A stretch of DNA of 64,000 bases from Echinochloa phyllopogon. Its lineage: Eukaryota; Streptophyta; Magnoliopsida; Poales; Poaceae. Position numbers and translations under genes: made by a program. The notes beneath the pieces were generated by a model. The model was not told where the DNA came from and did no database searches. It worked only from the letters and a program-made list of their open reading frames with translations. Of this stretch, positions 32,720 to 43,281 are shown in pieces. The stretch spans positions 36,593,001 to 36,657,000 of the forward strand of contig BTCW01000004.1 of assembly GCA_033239725.1 (NCBI GenBank), in the 5' to 3' direction. Numbering within the stretch: the first letter of the stretch is position 1; the number at the start of each line of letters is the position of its first letter.

Positions 32720-33738
32720 TGGGCAAAGCCGATTCTACTCTCTTCACTAGGAAAATAGACAAAGATTTGTTTGTTTGTCAAATTTATGTTGATGATATAA
32801 TCTTTGGTTCTACTAATGAAAAATTTTGTGAAGAGTATAGTAGGATAATGACCAAAAGATTTGAGATGTCAATGATGGGGGAATTGAAGTTCTTTCTCGG
32901 ATTTCAAATCAAGCAATTGAAGCATGGCACGTTCATATGTCAAACCAAATATACAAGTGATATGCTAAAGAAGTTTGACATGGCCAATGCTAAGCCCATC
33001 AAGACCCCTATGCCCGTGAATGGCCATCTTGATCTAAATGAAGAAGGCAAGTCCGTCGATCAAAAGGTATATCGCTCCATGATTGGTTCCTTACTTTACC
33101 TTTGTGCATCTAGGCCGGATATTATGCTTAGTGTGTGCATGTGTGCAAGATTTCAAGCCAATCCTAAGGAATGTCATCTAATGGCTGTTAAGAGAATTTT
33201 TAGATATTTAGTGCATACTCCAAACCTTGGCTTGTGGTATCCCAAGGGCTCCACTTTTGATCTACTTGGCTACTCCGATTCGGATTATGCCGGTTGCAAA
33301 GTAGATCGGAAGAGTACAACGGGGACTTGCCAATTTCTTGGTAGGTCTTTGGTGTCATGGAGCTCTAAGAAACAAAATTCCGTTGCGCTATCCACCGCCG
33401 AGGCCGAGTATGTTGCAGCCGGTGCTTGTTGTGCTCAACTACTTTGGATAAGGCAAACCTTGAGTGACTTTGGTTGTGAGTTCAAAAATATCCCACTCTT
33501 ATGTGACAATGAGAGTGCCATAAAACTAGCAAACAACCCTGTTCAACACTCAAGAACCAAGCACATAGACATTAGACATCACTTCCTTAGAGACCATGAA
33601 GCCAAAGGAGATATCGCCCTATGCCATGTTGGAACCGAAAAACAATTGGCCGATATCTTCACCAAGCCTCTTGATGAGCAAAGGTTTTGTTCCTTGAGGA
33701 GTGAGCTAAATATCTTGGATTCTCGTAACTTGGCTTGA
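32719..33738 (+). pseudogene. pol: Pol of element B, C-terminal RT and RNase H part
   Basis: Continuation of pol after the frameshift. It contains the RT active-site motif CQIYVDDIIFGS, the sequence KFFLGFQIKQL, and RNase H with SDSDYAGCKVDRKSTTGTCQ, ALSTAEAEYVAA and KHIDIRHHFLRD. The frame is intact within itself and ends LDSRNLA. It has no start of its own, so it could only be made if the frame were restored. Confidence 0.85.
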
Positions 33739-33999
33739 CTTATTGCATACACAATTGATTGATGCCTAGACTAGAAGAAAAATGATTTTCTTTTCTATTT
33801 TTTTGTTGTGTGAGTTTTTCAAAATTTTGATCTTACGATCGTTGGATCTTTTCTTGTTTCAAGTTGATCATGGTTATGTGTTGATTGTTTGTTGCTGATC
33901 AACTTTGGGACAAGTTTCTTACATGTTCATAAGCTAGTTCTCTCAAAATCGCCAATCAAATCTCGTCATGAAAAATCATCTTTGGGACACATCCTCTCC

Positions 34000-34225
34000 G
34001 GACCGGATCTTCCGACAGACCCCCGGAACTTACCCCTGGAAGTTCCGGGCGGCTCTGTCTCTCATCGCTCTCTCTGAATTTTTGCCGGATCTTCCGGGAC
34101 GGCCGGATCTTCCGACAACTTGTCGGATCTTCCGGACCTGGGAGCTGGCGGAACTTCCGGTGCTGCTCTCTGGTTCTGGACACCTCGGATCTTCCGACTC
34201 TCTCTCTCGGATCTTCCGGCCTGTG
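34000..34225 (+). repeat. Palindrome cluster upstream of ORF3 in B
   Basis: CGGATCTTCCG and related CGGAACTTCCGG motifs recur about every 20-40 bases (first at about 34014, last near 34210), immediately upstream of the TATA-like run at 34231. A second, smaller group lies at 34600-34675. The motif set is the same as in the LTR. Confidence 0.85.
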
Positions 34226-34230
34226 CGCGA

Positions 34231-34240
34231 ATATATATAT
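34231..34240 (+). promoter_or_regulatory. Possible internal TATA box for ORF3 of B
   Basis: ATATATATAT directly after the palindrome cluster, about 510 bases upstream of the ORF3 ATG, as expected for an internal promoter with a leader or intron. Element D has ATATACATAT at the equivalent place. Inference only. Confidence 0.4.
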
Positions 34241-34750
34241 CTGGAACGAACCGTTACTCCTCCCATCCTTCTTTCTTCCTCCACCAACGCCTCCTCTCTT
34301 CCAAACTCCACCCCATACGGCGATTTGAAGATTGGATCGTGGATTTCTTCGTCAAGTGACATCTTTTGATTCCCCAACACTCCAAGACTCTATTCCTCTC
34401 GGATCTTCCGAAGTTTTCGTGGGAAATCTCAACGGTATTGATTCAAAATCCCCTTCGCCCGATCTCTCAATGTAGGAAGTTCTAGTGGTTTTCCCTTGGT
34501 GAATCATCTCATATACATGCCTAGAATGCTTCCCTATGATCTCGTGTCGTTTGGTGGGCTAAATCTTCGGTTCCTAAGTTTTTAGGGTTTGGCCCGACTC
34601 TGTCGGATCATCCGACTATGGGCCGGAAGATCCGGACCCCGGATCTTCCGACTCAGTGCCGGAAGATCCGACCGAGTCGAGTTCTATCCTATCAACTCAG
34701 TTACCAATCTTTGATCCTTTATCTAAATTTATCCTTGCATATCTTGTCAG

Positions 34751-36598
34751 ATGGTTAAAGAGAAGGTCACACAGAAGAAGAGCACTTTTTTGACGGCACG
34801 CCCAAGTACCGGTCGCACCAAAAGCTCCTTTCACCCACCTAGTGGTTCGTCCTCTGAGTCGGACACCAACTCTGAAGGGGGGATTAGAGAAGTTGGCAAG
34901 GGGAAGCGCTCAGAGAAACAGACAACTTCTCGCTCTGTTCGAGGTAGAGCTCAGTCAAGTGTGCAAGGGCGACAGATTCCTCCTCGTCCCAGAGTCAAGA
35001 GAGCTAACCAGGGAGAAGGACCAGGGACACAGTATAATGATGACATTGACATATCCTTTCTCGCTCATAATTTCATAAGCACTGTCATTCCTTTCCGTCA
35101 CTCTCAGGACAATGCCTTGGTTAATTTCAAGTTAGCCAAAAATAGCATGAAGCCTCTAAGGTTCAGTGAACATGAGGATCCAAGGAGCATCCGATACAAA
35201 CTCTTCAAGGGTGATCCTCGGTTTTGGCTTCCACACCAGGCAGATTGGTATGAGTCTGTGATTCTGAAGATGACCCGGATTTGTACTCCAATGTATTGGG
35301 TCGATTGGAAATATTTGAAGAGCTTCCCACCACCGCTCAAGCCTGTTGTTGATGATGTATACAAGCGATGTGTGGAAATGGATGTGGACAAGTTGATGGC
35401 ATTTGAGTGTCCATACAATGAAGAAGTCATTGCCCAGTTCTATGCTACTTTATGGGTTGACGAGGAAAGGTATGAGATGCATTGGACTTTGTGTAGGAAA
35501 CGTCTTTCCATCTCATTGCATAACTTTGCTGGTTTGTTTGATCTTGCTGAGGAGACTGCTTATGCTCATACTAGCAATGATCGTAGCAAGGTTGATCTTC
35601 ACCTTGGGAGAATAATAGATGACACCAAGTTGGCATTCATGTATGATCATGCTTATGGAGAGGTGGTTTATGGGAAATACAAGGGTCTCTCTCCGTTCTA
35701 CAAGTTGTTGAATCAACTCTTTCGACGGACTCTGTATCCTAGAGCAGGAGATGCCGACAACATCTCAAAGAGGGCAAATAATTTACTCTTTCAAATGGCC
35801 CCCGGGAAACCCAAGTTCAAAGTGTTCAACTTTATTTGGAATGAAATTATCTACTGCTCTCATGATGCTTCTAGTGGCTGTCACTATGCTCCCTACATTT
35901 TCCACATGATCAAGTATGTGACTGGGATCAACATATTGACTGACAAGCTTCATCTCCCATACAAATCTCCCCCGGGCAAAATTACCCAACTCCTCAAGAT
36001 CAAGGCCAAGGCATATCAGGGTGCTCCAACCCCATCTTCTCAAGGTGCTTCATCTTCCCAAGTTCCTTCATCACATGCTCCAGCTTCATCTAGTGGCCCC
36101 TCCTTCACTCCCAAAGGCAAGAAGAGTAAGATTGATTTTCTGCTTCAAGGCATGTTTTCTTGCTTCAACATGTGCAAATATGAAGTCAAGAGGTCTCATG
36201 AGCGTGAGAAACGCGCCGAGCATGATAGATACATGGCGGATAAGCGCCATAAGGAGCTTCTTGATAAGTTAAACATGCCACATTCTCCTGTTCATCCACT
36301 CCGAGAAGTCACTCCTCCACCTACCTTTGCAAATCCTTGGGAGAACTACTCACAGGAATATGTCTTTGGTGCCTCTCAACTCCAAGGGCAAGGTGAGGAG
36401 GAGATAGTGGAAGAAGAAGAAGAAGAAGTAGAAGAGGAAGAAACTGAGGAGGAGGAGGAATATCATAGTGAGCCAGAGACGGATGAGGATCGTCGCAAGG
36501 GCAAAGCAGTCGCAGCCGCTGATGATGACGATGAGGACGACGATGATGATGACGATGACGAGGGTGGTGATGATGACGATGACGACAAGGACGAGTAG
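34751..36598 (+). CDS. ORF3 of element B (615 aa, putative plant transposon protein family)
   Basis: Sense ORF between pol and the 3' LTR, the place where some Sireviruses carry an 'env-like' gene. Residues 1-95 are basic and Ser-rich. About 105-400 is a conserved block (NFISTVIPFRHSQ, DPRFWLPHQADWYESVILKM, IAQFYATLWVDEERYEMHWT, KRLSISLHNFAGLF) that resembles the 'putative plant transposon protein' domain also seen in other plant retroelement ORFs. About 410-445 is a Pro/Ser/Gln linker and about 450-510 is helical. The last 70 residues are nearly all Glu and Asp. I see no signal peptide and no transmembrane helix, so a viral-envelope role is not supported. The frame is intact and 86-90% similar to the copy in D by eye. 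Function unknown. Confidence 0.75.
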   Translation: MVKEKVTQKKSTFLTARPSTGRTKSSFHPPSGSSSESDTNSEGGIREVGKGKRSEKQTTSRSVRGRAQSSVQGRQIPPRPRVKRANQGEGPGTQYNDDIDISFLAHNFISTVIPFRHSQDNALVNFKLAKNSMKPLRFSEHEDPRSIRYKLFKGDPRFWLPHQADWYESVILKMTRICTPMYWVDWKYLKSFPPPLKPVVDDVYKRCVEMDVDKLMAFECPYNEEVIAQFYATLWVDEERYEMHWTLCRKRLSISLHNFAGLFDLAEETAYAHTSNDRSKVDLHLGRIIDDTKLAFMYDHAYGEVVYGKYKGLSPFYKLLNQLFRRTLYPRAGDADNISKRANNLLFQMAPGKPKFKVFNFIWNEIIYCSHDASSGCHYAPYIFHMIKYVTGINILTDKLHLPYKSPPGKITQLLKIKAKAYQGAPTPSSQGASSSQVPSSHAPASSSGPSFTPKGKKSKIDFLLQGMFSCFNMCKYEVKRSHEREKRAEHDRYMADKRHKELLDKLNMPHSPVHPLREVTPPPTFANPWENYSQEYVFGASQLQGQGEEEIVEEEEEEVEEEETEEEEEYHSEPETDEDRRKGKAVAAADDDDEDDDDDDDDEGGDDDDDDKDE

Positions 36599-37082
36599 CT
36601 CCCTTTTTGGTCCTTGATGACAAAGGGGGAGTGAATGTGGCCATTGGAAACTCATCACCTATCTATCTTTTATTCATGTTCTAGCTTGTGAACTTGTGAG
36701 AACTTGAATTTGTGTTATGTATGGTGTGCCAAGTGAGACTTTTATTTGTAAGACTTAATTTGGTTATTGCTAGTGTGATGTGGATCTCGTTATCTATTTT
36801 ATTGTGAGTTGCTTATGAATGATGTGATGTTATTTCTCACTTTATTGATGTGTATATCTTGTCATATGCATCGCGTTTATTTCATCACACCAAGCACTTT
36901 TATGCAATCTTATTTTGAGAGACTCTTGCAAAATATGTGCACAAGCATTTGAGGCTATTTAAGTTGAACATGCACATATTTAGGGGGAGCCTCTCCAAAA
37001 ATATTGGATGCAAAACATGAATTTTATTCCCATCTTGTGAACCCAAATTTGTGTTGTCATCAATCACCAAAAAGGGGGAGAT
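36599..37082 (+). other. B 3' untranslated region with multiple polypurine tracts
   Basis: Non-coding. GGGGGAG tracts occur at about 36626, 36983 and 37074. The last, AAAAAGGGGGAGAT, abuts the 3' LTR and is the functional-type PPT. Multiple PPT-like tracts are a reported trait of Sireviruses. Confidence 0.7.
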
Positions 37083-38649
37083 TGAAAGTGCATCTAGGCA
37101 TTTAATCTATTTTGGTGATTAATGACAATAGAAATTTGGATATGATGCTTTGCATGAGTTGTGCAGGAATAAAATGAAATAAAAAGAAGACAATACTAAA
37201 GGAAGGACCCCAACGCTTATTCATATGGTGGAGGACTCAATTGGTGGATTTAAATTTAAGTTTCCGTTTGAAATTGAGTATAGGACCACCGTACTATCAA
37301 GGGGGACGTAGTTGATAAACTCTAGGTGCTAAAAGTGTTGTGCTTGAGATGACAAACTCTTGAGAGACACAAAAACACTTCACAAACACCCCTTTCTGCT
37401 CGGCCGGAACTTAGGCCGGAAGATCCGACCGGAAGTTCCGGGCGGCTCGGTCTTGTGTTTCTTCGGGCCGGAAGTTCCGGCCTTTGCACCGGAAGATACA
37501 AGACTTAGCTGTTTTTCGAGCTCACGAGTGTCCTGTTGCAAGTTCCGACCCGAGGCCGGAAGATCCGACCGGAAGTTCCGGCCGGCTCTGTCTTGGTTTT
37601 CTCCGGGCCGGAAGTTCCGGGGTCTCCCGGAAGATCCGACTACCTGTCGGAAGATCCGGCCCCTGGAACTTTTCTGGAGGTTTCCTAACACGTTTCTGTT
37701 GATTATCGGAAGATCCGACCAAGTGATGGAAGATCCGGTACCCCTTCGCAGAGCACATAACGGTCATTTTTTGGGGGGTTGGTATAAATACCCCACACCC
37801 CCCCTCATTCATGGTTGCTGCACACACTGACCTAACACGAGACAAACACTCCCTTGAGCATTCACTCCTTCTCTCTACTCCCTTCCAAAGCTTGATTCTT
37901 TCAAGATTCAACTAGGGTTTGAGTGAGAAAGAAGATTTGAGGTGTGAGACTTGTGCAACCTTGAGTTCTTCACTTGTTCATCTCTCAAGCACTTGAAGCA
38001 CTTGGATTCATCGATTTGCGTTTGTTACTCTTGGAGCTTGCTCCTAGACGGTTAGAGGTGCCGGTGAACTCCCATTCTCTTGTGGTTTGAGTCCCGGAAG
38101 TTTGTATTACCCTCTCTCTTCGTGGGAGCACATAGTAAGTAACTCAATCCTCCTTTGTGGTTGATTGGGAGAGACTTGGGGTTAGTGTGACAGCCCGGCT
38201 CTTTGTGAGCATCTCAACGGAGACGTAGCTCCTTTGTGGAGTGAACTTCGGTAGAAAATCCTTTGTCTCCACTTTTGTTCTTGCTCTTATTATTTCTATA
38301 ACTTGACTTGTCCCGATCTACTTATTTGTGGGAATACTCTGATATTGATCATTTATAGAAGGTTCCTTACATCATTTGTGAGCTTTGTATTCAAGTAGAA
38401 TCGTCAAAAGGTGATTAGATTTCAAATCTCGAAGTACCCCTAAATTGCCTGTCGGAAGATCCGACTTATTCTCGGATCTTCCGGGGATTCTGTCCCTGTC
38501 GGAAGATCCTATACAATGTCGGATCTTCCTGGCCGGAAGATCCGAGACTGTGTCGGATCATCCGACCCTCTGATATTTTTCTGAGGATTTTTGCAGGATT
38601 TTTAAACAGGCCTATTCACCCCCCTCTAGGCCTAGTGTTGGTCCTTTCA
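37083..38649 (+). repeat. 3' LTR of element B
   Basis: 1,567 bp. Near identical to the 5' LTR: I noted five substitutions (near 37404, 37727, 38198, 38453 and 38516). Followed by the target duplication CAAGG at 38650-38654. Confidence 0.95.
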
Positions 38650-40464
38650 CAAGGTCGTCAGGCGCGTGAGCACAATGATGAAGGGTGAAGTGAACAATCT
38701 TGGTGCACCGCGTCCTTTCGCGCTGAAAAATCCTCCGCTTGCGGTGAGGTTTCCATTCCGAGTCCTTTTCTTGTTTCCTTGATATTTTCATTGCCTGTTG
38801 TCTAAGTGTATGTTGCATTCTTTGTGCTAGGAGGTGACCAAACGCTTCTTCTGCCCAGCACCATTGCCTGAAGGGGACCCGGCGTTAAGGCAGAAGGTGA
38901 TGAGGCCGGAGGAAGCGAGGGATGACCAGCTTCCGGTCTTGAAGGACTTGGAGGACTTGGTATCTGAAGAACTCGGCTCCCCACCGAGCTCGGGTGATGC
39001 TGCCGCTGTGGAATCTGCGGCCGCCGCTACTCGCACCCGAGCTGCCACTCGGAAGTACTACGTGTCGTAGGCACAGACCGCGGCGGCCGAGTCGCGGAAG
39101 AGGTCGGCGCGGGCGCGGGCGCAGTCGTCTGGTGCGTTGCGCACGAAGAGTTACAGGTCGGACCCTGCGCCATCGACTGGAGAAGACGATGTTGCCTCTC
39201 CGGAGGTAGAAGATGAGGGTCGGGACCCGGATGCTGTAGCAGAGGTTGCCGTGGTACGATCCCCCACGCCTTTGCTTTCACCGGGGGATGGTCGGCCACC
39301 GCGCCCAGCAGGCTTGGTCTTCAAGCGGCCGAGCAGGAGTAACAGGTTAGAGTCTGAACTCGGTTAAGTTGGTCGTGCTCGGATACTTTGGTATCTTGAA
39401 TCTTGATACTCGCTCTCCCTTGTTGTGATGTTTTCAGGAAGGTGGTCGTACTGTCAGACACGTCGCGTACTCGGTCAGGCAGTGGCGGTGACTTGGGGGA
39501 CTCCGTGTCCCAGGGCCCGCCTGCCGTGGAACCGGCTTCAACCCAGGTGGAGTCGCCAGCTACAGCGGCAGAGGGCGCCACGGATGGGACGGATTCGGCG
39601 GTCGTGGTGACCGCCGCTCCGGGGACCGGCCCCAGCGTTCGACCTGACGAGGAGGACTTGGTCATGCCGGAGCTTGAAGATGACGCACTCCCGAATCAGC
39701 ACGCCGAGTCGGAAGGTGAAGAGGAGGAGGTGCTGAGCCGCCAAGAGCGCTTCAAGCGCATCGCTGAGGCGAACAGGGCGGCGCTCGAGCGGATCCGTAG
39801 TTCGTCAGGCTCAATGCTGGAGGATATGGAGGTAACTCTTCTAAATCTGAGATTGGTATTCTTTGACTTTGTTACTTGAGCTTTGAATGGTGCAGGTGCT
39901 GATGTCCGGGACCGTGGAAAGTACGCAGTTAATGCGTGTGGCTGAGGACGAGTACTTGGAGTTGCAAGAGCTCAGAACCCGGGTCCGCACCATTGCCAGT
40001 GAGGCTCGTGGTGTTGTCATTCAAAAGGACTCGGACGCGGAGGGCCTGGCGCGGCTCAACCAGGACCTCGTCGCTCAGCTGGAGGCGGCCAACACCGGTA
40101 AGTATTCCTTTGTGGAAGTGCTCGGACTTTGACGGCATTGCATTTTTATCTTGATTGTGCTGAGTTCTCAGGTCATGCCAAAGAAATGGAGCGCGTCCAG
40201 GGCCGTCTTGCGACAATGGACCAGAAATTCAAAGAGGTGACGGCCGTGCTGCGGGAGAGGGACGCCGAGCTGAAGCGTGCCCTAGAAAGTGAGCGGAGGC
40301 CTGTGTGGCGTCGACTTGAGTTTCCCACTTGTACTGACCATGATGCCATAACACTTGGTTATGGGTGGTTTTGCTGCGCAGGTCATGCCCACGAGAAAAA
40401 GATTCTGGAGGAGAAGGTCTCGAAGGCAGAACAGGAGATACTGGAGCTCGTCGGCGCGCACAGC

Positions 40465-41256
40465 TGTTGGCACTCCTTACGGCCTACAGATAAATCCGCA
40501 AGCAGACGGATACTGATGTAGCTTTCACCCGGGAGTATTCCAGGGTATCGATTTCCACGGAGAACGAGAAGTGGACTGATTCTAAACTAAGTTGTCCTAG
40601 GTAGATGGAATGGGTGAATGACAACAAAGAGAGAAGATGAGTGATAGGAGGGTAGAGAGGGTACGAGTCTGATAGGGGTATTCTACTGATTGATCGAGCA
40701 GATCAGAGGATACAGATAGATACTTTCTTCGGGACAAAGGAACCAGTGGACACACAGAAAGGGATGAGAAGGGGTGCCGCTATTTCCCAACTGGGGGATC
40801 CTACGGACCGGAACTAACGTGATGGGCTACAAAGACCAGAAGGGCTGTCACCACCTTACGGCTACCACCTCCGTTGCGATGGGAATAAACTAAGTTAGTC
40901 TCAAGTATAGGCACCACGCCTACACTAGTCAACTAATACTTATCTCCTATAGAAAGATAAGCACCCAAGCTAAGCAACCAGTATACGGTTATACCAATCA
41001 ACTAAGCATTGAACGAAAAACCAGCAAGCATATAAAAGTAAGAACTGAATGCTCAATTAATCAGAGAGAGATACAAGAGTTACCAGACACGACCCGGATG
41101 TTACTCGAAGTGAAGCCGCATCCGTAGAGGTACAGCGGGAAGAGGGGCCGACACTCCGGCTCCTCTCCGGGACGCTCACCTCTCCTCTCTCCCTATTCTA
41201 GTGATACAAGTGGCGGAACTTAGCAACGCTCACTCTACTCTTGTGTTGTGTCTCTT
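40465..41256 (-). repeat. 3' LTR of element C, distal part
   Basis: 792 bp from TGTTGGCACTCCTTACGG to the D insertion. The first 450 or so bases match the 5' LTR part at 61243-61698 closely (a few substitutions such as AAGCAGACGG/AAGCGGACGG). Confidence 0.9.
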
Positions 41257-42824
41257 TGAAAGGATCAACACTAGGCCTAGAGGGGGGGGGTGAATAGGCC
41301 TGTTTAAAAATTCCTGAAATAATTCTCAGAAAAACTGTCAGACAGTCGGATGATCCGACACAATCTCGGATCTTCCGACAGGAAGATCCGACAGTGTATA
41401 GGATCTTCCGAAAATAACAGAAACTCCGGAAGATCCGAAGATAAGCCGGATCTTCCGACAGGCAGTTCAAGTAAACTTCGAGATTCGAAAACTAATGACC
41501 TTTTAACAATTCCACTTGAATACAAAGCTCACTAATGATGCATGGAACCTTCTAAATATGATCAATATCAGAGTATAGCCACAAATAAGTAGATCGGGAC
41601 AAATCAAGATATAGAAACGAAATGAACAAGTAAGAAAGTGGAGACAAAAGATTTTCTACCGAAGTTCACTCCACAAAGGAGCTACGTCTCCGTTGAGATG
41701 CTCACAAAGAGCCGGGCTGTCACACTAACCCCAAGTCTCTCCCAATCAACCACAAAGGAGGATTGAGTTACTTACTATGTGCTCCCACAAAGGGAAAGGG
41801 TAATACAAACTTCCGGGACTCAAACCACAAGAGAATGGGAGTTCACCGGCACCTCTAACCGTCTAGGAGCAAGCTCCAAGAGTAACAAACGCAAATCGAC
41901 GAATCCAAGTGCTTCAAGTGCTTGAGAGATGAACTAGTTGAAGAGTCACACAAGTCTCACACTATGAAGCTTTTCTCTCACTCAAACCCTAGTTGAATCT
42001 TGGAAGAATCAAGCTTGGAGGGGGAGTAAAGAGAGGGAGTGAATGCTCAAGTGGAGTGTTGGCTCGAGTTAGGTCAGTTTTTTTGCAGCAGCAATGAATG
42101 AAAGGGGGTGAGGGGTATAAATACCAACCCCCCAAATTATGACCGTTATGTTCACTGTGAAGGGGTACCGGATCTTCCGACACTTGGTCGGATCTTCCGA
42201 TGAGCAACAGAAATGAGTGAGAAAAACTCCAGGTAAGTTCCGGGGGCCGGATCTTCCGACAGAGCGTCGGATCTTCCGACAGACCCCGGAACATCCGACC
42301 CAGCGAGAAACCAAGACAGAGCCAGCCGGAACTTCCGGTCGGATCTTCCGGCCTCGGGTCGGAACATGCACACAGGACACTCGTGAGCTCGAAAAACAGC
42401 TAAGTCTTGTATCTTCCGAAGCCACGGCCGGATCTTCCGGCCAGGGAAAACCCGAGACCGAGCTGCCCGGAACTTCCGGTCGGAACTTCCGGCCAAAGTT
42501 CCGGCCGAGCAGAAAAGGTGTCTGTGAAGTGTTTTTGTGGCTCTGAAAAGTTTGTCATCTCAAGCAAAGCACTTTGAGCAACTAGAATTCATCAACTACG
42601 TCCCCCTTGATAGTACGGTGGTCCTATACTCAATTTCAAACGAAAAATAGAATTTAAATTTCCAATTGAGTCTTCCACCATATCAATAAGAATTGGGGTA
42701 CTTTCTTTTGTGCTATCTTTCTCTTCATTTCATTTTATTCCTGCACAACTCAAGCACAACATCATATCCGAATTTCTATTGCCATTAATCACCAAAATAG
42801 ATTAAATGCCTAGATGCACTTTCA
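41257..42824 (-). repeat. 3' LTR of element D
   Basis: 1,568 bp, TGAAAGGATCAACAC...GATGCACTTTCA as read on the plus strand. It has motif clusters CGGATCTTCCG at 41340-41465 and 42165-42505, and a TATA-like box at 42115-42122 (minus strand TATTTATA). Confidence 0.95.
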
Positions 42825-43208
42825 ATCTCCCCCTTTTTGGTGATTGATGACAATACAAATTTGGGTGCATAAAAGGAGTAAAATACATGTAGTAGCTCCC
42901 CCTCAATTTGTGCATGGTGTGAGAAAGACATCGAGATGCATATGACAAGATATTCACAACAATAAAGAGAGAAATAACATCACATCAATTTATAAGCATC
43001 TCACTAAGAAGTAAATAAGAAGAACAACATCACGCTAACAATAACCAAAATTAAATCTTACAAAACAAAAGTCTCACTTGGCACACCATTCATTACACAA
43101 ATCCGAGTTTCTCATAGGTTCACAAGCTAGAACATGAAAGAAATAAGACAATCTAGATGAAGACTAGCCAATTCACTCCCCCTTTGTCATCAAGGACCAA
43201 AAAGGGAG

Positions 43209-43249
43209 CTACTCATCCTCGTCGTCGTCGTCGTAGTCTCCATCGTCGC

Positions 43250-43281
<32 letters not shown>

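Larger units (their letters stand above)
26299..38649 (+). mobile_element. Element B: Copia/Sirevirus-type LTR retrotransposon, 12,351 bp
   Basis: Complete element with LTRs 26299-27865 and 37083-38649 (1,567 bp each, only about five differences by eye) and target duplication CAAGG (26294-26298 and 38650-38654). The primer site TGGTATCAGAGCC follows the 5' LTR, and AAAAAGGGGGAGA precedes the 3' LTR. Contents in order are gag with zinc knuckle, pol (protease, integrase, RT, RNase H: Copia order), then a third ORF. Size, Met-tRNA primer, extra ORF and several GGGGGAG tracts near the 3' end fit the Sirevirus (SIRE/Maximus) lineage. pol is broken, so it is non-autonomous now. Confidence 0.9.
25452..40464 (+). 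pseudogene. 'Putative gypsy-type transposon' family gene of element A, multi-exon, broken by insertions B and C
   Basis: Spliced gene, antisense to A. Exon 1 is 25452-26298 continuing at 38655-38743 after element B. Then follow 38831-39345, 39438-39831, 39896-40097, 40172-40288 and 40382-40464, where element C cuts in. All junctions are GT-AG with matching phase. Exon 1 starts MADEAVERATMEALAAAG and carries the conserved core (HFHLWRYLYRVKRIG, EWFYMV, RESWRDLL) of the domain known as putative gypsy-type transposon (Transposase_28). Later exons encode a low-complexity acidic region, then a long Leu/Glu/Lys-rich coiled coil. An in-frame TAG lies at 39068-39070. The biochemical role of the family is unknown. 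Interruption by B and C plus the stop makes this copy dead. The reading frame continues across the B insertion site once one TSD copy is discounted, which proves B came later. Confidence 0.7.

Noticed and set aside
34751..36598. Retroviral envelope gene
   Set aside because: Position fits an env-like ORF, but no signal peptide, membrane helix or glycoprotein features are visible. The sequence resembles a plant transposon protein family instead.
36321..36658. Antisense frames with His/Arg or Ile/Val runs opposite the ORF3 tail
   Set aside because: Shadow of the GAA/GAT repeats encoding the acidic tail.
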